Of a stretch of 64,000 bases of DNA, positions 54,561 through 64,000 are shown in pieces (positions within the stretch are counted from its first letter, which is position 1; the number at the start of each line of letters is the position of its first letter). The stretch lies in the NCBI RefSeq assembly GCF_051106095.1, contig NC_135794.1, positions 22,384,747 through 22,448,746 on the forward strand. The letters are read 5' to 3'. The position numbers and the translations under genes were made by a program. Source of the DNA: Pogona vitticeps. Lineage: Eukaryota > Chordata > Lepidosauria > Squamata > Agamidae. The notes beneath the pieces are model-generated. The model did no database searches, was not told the origin of the DNA, and was given only the letters and a program-made list of their open reading frames with translations.

Positions 54561-55118
54561 TTCCCTCTCCCGCCACGGGGGGGGGGGAGAGGGGAAGGGG
54601 CTGGGGGTCGGGCCAGAGAGGGGTGGGCGCAGGAGGAAGGACCCCCCAGGTCCTTTGGGCCCACCCTGGTGGGTTGAGCTGGGTGGAAAGGCGGGGAGGC
54701 AGCGAGGTGTCTTGGCTCATCTGAGAGCGACTGGCCGGGTGTGTCGGTGGGGTGGGGGTGGGCAGAGAGATCGGGGTGGGGGGGGCAGGGTTTGGGAAAG
54801 GTTCTAGAGGGGGAGGGAGGCGTCCCCTCAGGAGGGGGGCAAAGTTGTCCAAACGCTTTGATTTTCCCTTCTTCCCGGCGGCGTTGGCACAAGCGAGGGA
54901 GAGGCGAAGGAAGGGTTCGGATGCACGTGTGAACGGCGGAGGAAGGGAGGGAAAGAGGATCGCGTGGAGGGGGAAAGGAAAGAGGGTTGGGGGAGAGGAG
55001 GGGGTCAACCTTCCCCCTTCTCAAGCCTTCCTCCTTCACCCCTTTGGATCTTGCTTAACAAAGGTAGCACCGGTTAGACTTCCTCTTGGTTCCACCTGGA
55101 GGGGAATATTTGTCTGTT
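54490..55118. other. GC-rich DNA after the island, no gene seen
   Basis: G-run-rich DNA, presumed first intron of the transcript above. Confidence 0.4.
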
Positions 55119-56255
<1,137 letters not shown>

Positions 56256-56261
56256 TGTTAC

Positions 56262-56395
56262 ATAGCTCGGTGGCTTAAGTCTCATGCTATGGAGCTAGAG
56301 GCTGGGAGTTCGATTCCCCCACCGGGCCTCCTTGATAGTGGCTGGACTCCGGAGCAGTCCCTTCCAGCGTCGCCACCCTAAGATTATAGACACTT
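56262..56395 (+). mobile_element. tRNA-derived SINE with CR1-like tail
   Basis: A-box-like TAGCTCGGTGGCTTAAG and B-box-like GGGAGTTCGATTCCCCC, followed by CTCCTTGATAGTGGCTGGAC and TCCCTTCCAGC, a tail of the type used by CR1 machinery. The architecture is common in squamate genomes. Some decay is visible, and it is not a working tRNA gene. Confidence 0.7.
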
Positions 56396-57505
56396 CAGCT
56401 TGAAAACAGGGAATGAGAAAGTGCATGGAAATGTTGAGTCCTTTTCTAAGCCCATGAGTTCTGGAAAGGTTCCTTTAATTAGATAAAGGAGAGACCTTTA
56501 CATTTCTGAAAATTATCGGAGTCTCTGACTGCATGTATGTACCTGGGGTGGCAGCGAAATCTGGAGAATGTGTAGCTACCCTCATTAAACTTTGAATTCT
56601 CATGGCTCTGTTGACATCTTCTCTGCTTCCCTGGATCTTCCCCATTCAGGGACAGGATTATTTTTTGTGGAACCGCACACACTGATCCACGGATCCCAGC
56701 GAAACAGGAAAGCATTGGCTGGCCTAGGCCTCAGCCTTATGTGTGCAGATAGGCAGGGCGATAGTATGGGATGTTTAGGTTGCTTCAGAGGGAAAAAAAA
56801 GAGAGTCTCAAGGGAAAAGCCTTGGTAGACACATAACACACACACACGCACACACACACACCCCGTTATATGTCCGGAGGGACACCGGGACCTATAGACC
56901 TATTTATAGAAACATCCATCTATAGCTCTACCTCGGTGGCTTGCAAGCATCTCTGAAACAGAAGCAAGCGTCTGAAGGGATCCTCGCTGGGTCACGCACA
57001 CACGCAACAAGGCACCCCCCCTCCCTCCCTCCAGCAAATGAAGGGAAGACCCCTCTGGAGGTTACCCGAGGTGGCCTAAATATAACTTCTCCCTAATTAA
57101 AGTCCGGGCGACGTCAGACGCGCCAGGCGGAGGACGAGGCCAGGCATCGAGAGAGAGAGAGAGAGAGATTACGCGCCTGGGCGAGGATGTGTGTATATGT
57201 GTGTGTGTGTGTGTGTCGCCGTCGTTGTTTTGGCGGGGTGGGGATTAAATAATTCAGGAGCAGGAGGCCCCAAGGCTTCGGCGCGCGAGGTTTTCTGAAT
57301 GGCGGGCTCCGGGGGTCTGGCTGGCTTTGATGGATGCCCGAACGGCGGTGATCGCGCCCCCCCCCACCCCACCCCCGGCTGTCGTGGGTGTTTGTTGTGA
57401 TTCCGCGGCGTTCGGCTCCGAAGGCGAGGTGGGCACCGATCCAGGCGAGAGGTTGTGTAAGAAGGCTAAGCGGAAGGGTGGGGTGGGGAGGGGGGAGAGC
57501 AGAAG

Positions 57506-57506
<1 letters not shown>

Positions 57507-57571
<65 letters not shown>
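57507..57571 (+). repeat. (GCAA)n microsatellite
   Basis: About 16 units; followed at 57592-57650 by a (GGAA)n array. Confidence 0.96.
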
Positions 57572-57591
57572 AGAAGGAGCTGATAATGGCA

Positions 57592-57650
57592 GGAAGGAAG
57601 GAAGGAAGGAAGGAAGGAAGGAAGGAAGGAAGGAAGGAAGGAAGGAAGGA
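57592..57650 (+). repeat. (GGAA)n microsatellite
   Basis: About 15 units. Confidence 0.96.
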
Positions 57651-57850
57651 TCGCGCTAAGGCCGCCTTGTCAGGTCCACGGCCGCCGCCATCCGAGCGCC
57701 GCCGACTCGCGAGAAGGCCCCCTCCCCCAGCGCTTGGGCCGATCCTTTCCGCGCCGCCGCGCCGGCGGACGAAGAGGCAGGCGCGTTCCCCGGCTCGCCT
57801 GAACGCGATCCCCCGGCTTCTCGCTTCACCCCTCCAGGCGCACGCCCTAG

Positions 57851-58830
57851 CCTTCCTCTACACCCCCACATTTTATTTTATTTTTATTGCTTTATTTTTT
57901 AAGGCTTTGCATTAACCCCCGGCCAGCTCCAAGAAGAGCCTTTTTTAAAAAAATAAGAAAGGAGTCCAATCTACTTATCTCTTTTCCCCTCCCCCAGTAT
58001 TGAACCTGGGGCGCAAGGGAACCCCCCCCCCAACTCCACAGCCCGCCCTCCCCGGTCCGCAGGCTTCCCAGCTAAATCCAGTGACTTCAAAATAACTTCA
58101 CTGACTCTCTCTCTGTGTATGTGGGATGAAAATACATCCTTCTTACCGCAGGGTTTAGCTGAGCTACCCTCGGGTATCCAGATGAGGGAAAAGCATTTTG
58201 AACAATCCTCTCTGGGATTCTGAATTACACCTTCTCTGTTTCTCTCTCTCAGCCTTAGATTTGGGATAGGGGTAATAATGTAGTTGCACCTCGGGTGTTC
58301 CTAAATATGGAATATGTCTGTCTAGATTTTCTCCATGGGGGAAGGGTACAAAGTTAAGCAGGAGCAGCCCATTCCCGGGAAGGTGAATTGAATCTCCCCT
58401 GGAAAATCTGCTGGAGCAGGTGTGCAGAAGGTCTGGCCATCGGCATTGGTGTAGAGAGCCTCGGAACCCCAGCATCGCCCACCGTTAGCCTTTCTGGCTA
58501 AGGCTGGTGAGAAACGTAGTCCAGGGATAATCTGGATTACATTTCTGCATTGTGGTCAAAGTGGAAAGACCTTCCGTCTCCTAAGGGCTGGGGCTTCTGA
58601 TGCTGAAATTTTATGGGGGACAGATCAGGTGTATAGACCTCAATGTCTGGAGCAGGTATAACCAGCCACTCCTTCTCAGGCAGAAAGAAACCATAAAGGT
58701 GAGTTCAGCACAGAACCCTTAGCGTTCTGGTCTGCTCAGACCCAGTTTTTCCGGCCTCTGTCTTCTCCCTACATCTGCTGGTCTCCTGCTACCCAAGCAT
58801 AAGCAGCAATGATTTCTCAGTCTGGGGTCC
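57851..58830. other. No gene seen
   Basis: Mixed DNA without a recognisable gene or intact repeat. Confidence 0.5.
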
Positions 58831-58925
58831 CCAGATGTTCTTGGATTCAAATTCTCAGAATTTGAATCCACAGCATTAGTTGCGCTGGCTAGGATTTCTG
58901 GGAGTTGTAGTCCAAGAACATCTGG
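58831..58925. mobile_element. 95-bp palindromic MITE
   Basis: Perfect 15-bp inverted ends CCAGATGTTCTTGGA (58831-58845) and their complement (58911-58925), around a TTCTGGGAGTTGTAGTCC core. Related pieces with GGGAGTTGTAGTCC-like cores occur at 1-60, 150-265, 34065-34136 and 61198-61255. It is a non-coding DNA transposon remnant; the superfamily is uncertain. Confidence 0.7.
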
Positions 58926-60270
58926 AGTACCAGAGCCCTCTGGGGTTGGGGGGTGAGGCTAGATCTAAAAGTGGAGAATTTTGGGCATGGCCCTTATATT
59001 CAACAGCAGTGTAGGAAAGAAAGGATCCTTGTGTTCTGGCAACATTCAAGAGAAGCCTGGTGGCCAGTGGTTTACATTTAGATGCTGCTTGAGCCTTTCC
59101 TGTTTTCATCTGCAAAAGAGAAACAGGGATTTATCCTCTTTGGACCCCATTCCTCTCTCTTATCTACTCTGGAATCAATGGCACTATTTAATTTCTCTAA
59201 AGAGGGAGTGAGGTGTGAGCTATTTTTCCTCCCCTGAAATGCAGAGACTATTCCCCCCCCCCCCATCTAGAGGTGCTTTTAAAAAACCCCATTATCCTCA
59301 GGGTGATATTTCCCACCACTGATCTTAGCACGAAACAGATAGTACTTAGACCAGAATTTCTTGATTTCTTCTCTTCTGGTTTAGCTTTAAAATGGGGAAA
59401 AGAATGTCTATCATATGCTAGGAGGATTTTTGCTCTTTTCCTTAAGCCAATGTGTCCTGCGGGTTATTATTAATGCTTGATCCTAGTTTGCCCCCAGGGG
59501 AGAAAGGAGAGCCATCCCTCTTAAATGGAGCTATAGATTTGGGGGCCAAAAAGGAAGTGTGTCAGACAGTCTAAGATGAACCAGCAGTGGGTTAGGGGCG
59601 AAGAAACTCAGTTCCTCCTTTCATTCTGGTGATAAGCCAGGCTTCCCCTTGCTTCCTTCCCCCTGGGGTAGGAAACTCAGCTTGGCAATACCTTTCAGAC
59701 CCATCTGGATTGGTGCACACAGGAGTCCAAAAGAGGAGGTCTCGCTTGGAGGATGCTTTGGGTACCACCTTCCTAAGGCTTCGGAAGAGCCGCAAAGGGC
59801 CGTGGTCTAAACCTGGCTTCTTCAGAAGGGTGAAAATCTGGAAGAAAAGAGAACTAGGAACTGGTGGAGGTAGAAAGAAGGACATGGCTCCTTGGAGAGC
59901 TTGGTAGCTTAGTATGGAGCAGAAGGGGGCCTCTGAAGCACCTTATTCCTCCTGCCAGCTTCACTGCCTCTGTTTCTTGGAAGTGGTGGTTGATTATTCC
60001 AGCCACTACTCTATTGCAATTTTCAAAATGAATTTCTATATTTCCCTCCTCCTCTCTTCTCGTCTTCACCCCCTATTTGGCTCCCTCTAGGAAAGGAAAT
60101 GTCCTTCCCTTCCCTTTGCTCTCCCCTTGTCTAAAAAAAATTATATATTTTCCTTGGACTAAATCTAAACATGCAGAATTGATCTTCTCTGCCTTGCTCT
60201 CCTGCAAACCATACCCTAATGTCCAAACATGTTTATAGTAGGCTGGAAATGTAGCTGCCTTAATGAGGGA
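58926..60270. other. No gene seen
   Basis: Unique-looking DNA; no long frame resembles a protein. Confidence 0.5.
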
Positions 60271-60274
60271 TCCT

Positions 60275-60288
60275 GACACGTTTGTGTT

Positions 60289-60339
<51 letters not shown>

Positions 60340-60354
60340 GTGTGTGTGTGTGTG
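60275..60354 (+). repeat. (TG)n microsatellite
   Basis: About 40 units with TTTG and CG interruptions. Confidence 0.95.
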
Positions 60355-63300
60355 AATGCCATTTTGGGTTTGGCCTACTGAGGTGTATACGCAGGCGCCA
60401 CAAGTCACCCATTAAAGAGCAGGATCGGTACTGAGTTTGGCATCAAATGGATGGCCTAATTCTCTTACCTGTATGACCAGGTGCATTAAGAAGCAGGTTG
60501 AAGGTGCTTTTGCCTGTTTGGGGGGCATGGAGCAAGAAGGGGAGAAAAGGTAGGCAGAGAAAAGGAAAAGAGATTTCCGCCTTGTTAAGCCCTTTCTTTA
60601 CATGTTTGACGCACACTGCCTCCAAGGCGCAGCAAATACTGTCCTTTTCTCACTTTCCTGCAGGAGGAACAATAGCGCAGAGAGAGAAAATGCAGATTAG
60701 AGCATCTTGCACTTTAATTGAGATCTCGGAACACTCTCTCCAACGTCCTTTGAACTTAGAACAAAATTTATTTATTTCTTGGACTAGGATATTCTTAAAG
60801 CCTCTGAAACTTGGCCCTCCAAACACCCTCCCTCCCTCCCTAGGACGAAAATAGAAATATTAGGCCAAACATCTAAACCTCGCCCCTAATGGAGAATGAC
60901 TGTACCCTGGCTGCTATCCTGTCTCGACTCCCTTAAGAATAGGCCCCATTGAAATCCATGGGTCTCCCTTCTGAGCAGGTCTGCAAAACGCAGCTCTCTT
61001 GGTCCTTGATCTCCTAACAAGGCCGTCAGTAAGACAACATTCTGGTTTTTTTGAGAGGGGAAGGCCTTCTTATATTTACATCTGAGAAAGAAGGGAATTT
61101 AGGAACCTGAGAAAGAAAGGAGATGCTATTTTAAAAATTAAATTAAAAAAATACATGGGTGATCTTCGCTCACTGTTAGCCTCTAGAAATACCCTTCTAC
61201 AATTCTCATCATCCCCAGGCTGACTGCGGGTGATGGGAGTTGTAATCAAAGCTGCCCTACTCTAAAGAGGTCAAACAACCTTCTTCTCTACACTAGCCAT
61301 AGTAGTCCGGAAATAAACCCAAATGTCTTCATTTTTTAAAAAAAGCAAACTTATATTGATTTTCTTAAACTTAAAGCCAGCCTTTCCCTCCCTCCCCCCA
61401 CCCCAAAAATTTGCTCAAGGCAGTCAAGCAAACAAAATGCACCTGCCAGGTGTGGGAAAATATACCTTGATTATCCTGCAGGCTGGAGGGAATCAGAAAT
61501 ATTGGGGGGGGGTATTGAAAATCCTCATAATCTCAAGTGTACAGCGATGCATTTATTTAAAATATTGTTACCCCCGCCTTTCTCCTTGAAAAGGACCCAA
61601 GGCGGCTTACAACAGGGAAAGATCACATTTAGCGTTGAAAACGATGACTATAGGACGGGCGTTAACATCGTGAAAAAAGACAATATTTAAATCCTTTCAG
61701 CCAGGAAAATGTATGTGTTACGTTCCAATTCAGCGAAACGCCCTTCAAAACAACGAACGCTTAGCCTCCCCCTTGAAACTCTAATTAAGAATTTTTTAAA
61801 AAATTATTCTGAACCCCGAATTTGCTGCAGTCGCTCTCCAGGGCGAATCCTTCTGGAGTGAAAGCTGAGAGCCCTGGGGATCTCCCCTTCCGCCTTGTCG
61901 ATCCACAACACTGTTCGGCCGGAGGGCAGGCTTTTTCAGTGGGGCGGGGAGGGGGGGGAACAGCACACGCTCCAGGGAAATTCAGACAATCCTCAAACCC
62001 CCACCACCACCCATTGATTTAAACTGGCGCACGGTGGCAACTTTCAACCCACTTACCAGCGAGAAAGCCTCATGGAAATCATCTTGCTTCTGAGTATGGA
62101 AGTTTGCACGGCAGATCTTCTCAGGTTTGGCACAAGAGTTCCTAGATGACCTTTCCGTAATGTATTTTGAAGGCTTTTGTTAATCAACAACCGTCCCAGG
62201 GGAAAAAATAAAAATAAATAAAAATAAAAATAATTAAAATTTTAAAAAAGTGGTAGTAAGTTTCACCAAAATCGAAGGTTTCCATACTTACATGGTAATA
62301 TGTTCCTCTACTTCTCATCCTTCTTATTAGATTTTTTTTTTTAAAAAAACCCACACACTCTATGTGTAGGTATTAAAATAGAGTTACATCATGTTTTTAA
62401 AACGCGAGGATGACAATTTAAAGGCAGCAATCATTTCAGAAGGGAAGCAAACGCGGTTAAACCTTTGCAGGCGTTCACAAAGACAATAAACAAAGAGATA
62501 TTTAACTACACGCACAGAATGGGTTTTAGACTGTCTGGAGGTGGAGAAAAGGAAAAGAAAACAGGATAACATTTCTGCGAGGGAGAAAAATGGGAGAGAA
62601 AAAGTAGAATCTATTCTTAAATATTTGTTTGTTTTTTAAGCATACGGCAAAGAGTGGCTCCTAATCTCTGGAGTGTTTATTTTATTTTATTTTAAATTCT
62701 TCAATTATTATTATTATTTGCCAATGACTCAAGCCTCCCTCCCCCAAAATGAAGCTGACCCTCTCCCTGGTCAAGCAAATAGACAAATGACAAACCCACC
62801 CGATGCAAAGGCGCAGTGAGCCAGTTTAACCGTCTGGTTAAACAGATTTCCACCGAGAAAGTGGCCTCCATGTAAAGCAATGAGACCCAGGAGCGCTCAT
62901 TTCCCAAGGATGACGTCCCCGTTGAACTCAATGGGCCTGAGTCCGATTCAGGCATTTCCTAACCATCTAAGGGGGGGGGGGACGATGGCAGCCTTTCCTC
63001 GCTATAAGGTTATTTTTTTATTATTTTATTTTGTGAGTTGCTAATTGCCCCCCCCCCCCGCGCAAGCCGCAGGCTCCTTGCATCTTGGGCACAGCAGCAG
63101 CAACAACAGTAGATGATGATGATGCTGTTGCTGCAATGGGGATGTAAACTGGTTGATCTTCAGAACCAGAGAATGGTTTGTTTTTAGGTGGCATTCTCCG
63201 AAACCTAACGCCTCTGCGAACACACTTCAGGGCCAGACTTCCTAAAACGCATCGAGATTGGGGGGTGGTGGGGGTTTAACGGTGTTTACTCACGTGTAAA

Positions 63301-63780
63301 GAGGCTCAGCACCCCGGTGTTCCAAAGCCGAGGGCCGTTTTCCGCCCGCAATTGTGCAAGGCTGGGTTGCAAGCGAAGCTTCTCCATTCGCTGCAGAATT
63401 GCTCTCCTGCAACCTCGCATCCAGGGTTCTTGCGATTTTGCACCCCTGCCTCAGCCTTTATTTGGAAAAAAAACCCACAACAACCCCGACCGTTTCTTTT
63501 GCTAATACATCTGATCTTAACTGGAGAGGTTTTGGAATGGGTGAATGCGAGGAGGGAGTCAATGCTGGGTCAGATTTCTGGAGATGATCGCGTTTATCGC
63601 GTGGGTTGTTGGTTCTGAATCCAGAACACCGTGTTTGTCCCGAAATGTTACTCCCAAGGAAGTCCAGGGAGAGGCTGCGGGAAGAGCCGAGAAACAGCGG
63701 AAAGCGAAATAAAGAAATAGCGGAATAAGCGGTTTCCTTTTAATCATATCATCCCTTCCCCCCGTTTCCCACTAATTCTG
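60355..63780. other. No gene seen; a short interspersed repeat at 61545-61625
   Basis: AT-rich to mixed DNA. A GACCCAAGGCGGCTTACAAC repeat copy lies at about 61590-61612 and a GATGGGAGTTGTAATC palindrome piece at 61198-61255. No protein-like frame or miRNA-like hairpin was recognised. Confidence 0.5.
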
Positions 63781-63790
63781 GAGGGGGCTG

Positions 63791-63820
63791 ATTTGCATGT
63801 CGCGTTGGTGATTTGCATGT
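63791..63820 (+). promoter_or_regulatory. Twin octamer (POU) sites 20 bp apart
   Basis: ATTTGCATGT occurs at 63791-63800 and again at 63811-63820, exactly two helical turns apart. ATTTGCAT is the octamer bound by POU proteins such as OCT and BRN factors. The flanking 63.78-63.96 kb is free of simple repeats, with TTAATGGGATTGGATC about 30 bp on. It looks like an enhancer. Confidence 0.5.
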
Positions 63821-64000
63821 GATATTGTCTTAAGCCGCGGAAGTCTGCATTAATGGGATTGGATCAAAAAATTGTGCCAGAAAGATCGTTTCTCTCTCGT
63901 GGCTGGGGAAATGTGTGGAGGGATATTTATTCGCTTTAAATTGAACTGGGAGAGGGGAAAAACAACAACCCCACCATGTATTGGAAACATCAACAAAATA

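Larger units (their letters stand above)
57050..57850 (+). promoter_or_regulatory. Second CpG-rich island with CRE-like site
   Basis: GC-rich DNA with CGACGTCAG (a seven-base CRE match on the - strand) at about 57110. It is interrupted by (TG)n, (GCAA)n and (GGAA)n arrays and ends in a very CpG-dense part at 57655-57850. It may be an alternative promoter. Confidence 0.35.

Noticed and set aside
54028-54807. 259-codon ORF as a protein gene
   Set aside because: The frame runs through a CpG island and a strong donor site, is made of R, P, S and G, and the opposite strand is equally open. Base composition explains it.
56262-56395. A second tRNA gene
   Set aside because: It has tRNA-like A and B boxes but no proper cloverleaf, and continues into a CR1-like tail, so it is a SINE.

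Overview
This is vertebrate nuclear DNA, most likely from a lizard. The genes have many short exons with GT/AG introns and vertebrate-type proteins. The repeats are of squamate type: a Sauria-type SINE in a FANCI intron, a tRNA-headed SINE with a CR1-like tail, a BovB/RTE fragment, and very dense microsatellites including a 210-bp GATA/GACA block. The species cannot be named from the sequence alone.

Layout. (1) 1-12.1 kb, + strand: the 3' part of FANCI, with the last 21 coding exons (769 codons plus stop, matching about residue 558 to the end of the human protein). The upstream exons, including the one with the ubiquitinated lysine, lie left of the window. (2) 12.1-31.1 kb, - strand: all of the POLG coding sequence in 22 exons (1198 residues) with intact exonuclease and polymerase motifs. 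FANCI and POLG converge tail to tail, and their poly(A) signals lie inside each other's territory. (3) 31.1-33.3 kb: POLG intron 1 with a C-rich, partly tandem-duplicated block, a GC-rich presumed POLG promoter, and a + strand tRNA-Arg(TCG) gene right beside it. (4) 33.3-43.1 kb: gene-poor DNA with a BovB/RTE fragment, short palindromic repeats and long microsatellites. (5) 43.1-48.7 kb: a young Ty3-type LTR element of the Gmr1 kind on the - strand, with two 543-bp LTRs that read as identical and a 5-bp target-site duplication. (6) 48.7-64 kb: GC-rich islands and more microsatellites. One island at 53.9-54.6 kb has an inverted CCAAT box, a perfect CRE and a strong splice donor, so it looks like a promoter plus first exon. 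A second CRE-like island lies at 57.1-57.85 kb, and two octamer (POU) sites exactly 20 bp apart lie near the right edge.

The gene order FANCI-POLG-tRNA-Arg(TCG) matches my recollection of human chromosome 15q26, where the miR-9-3 host lncRNA comes next. I therefore infer that the 54-kb island is the start of a MIR9-3HG-like transcript and that the miR-9 hairpin lies just beyond the window; I did not find the hairpin inside it. FANCI acts in nuclear interstrand-crosslink repair and POLG replicates mitochondrial DNA; they are neighbours by position, not partners in a pathway. Splice sites were placed by hand: reading frames join correctly across every junction, but no alignment was run.
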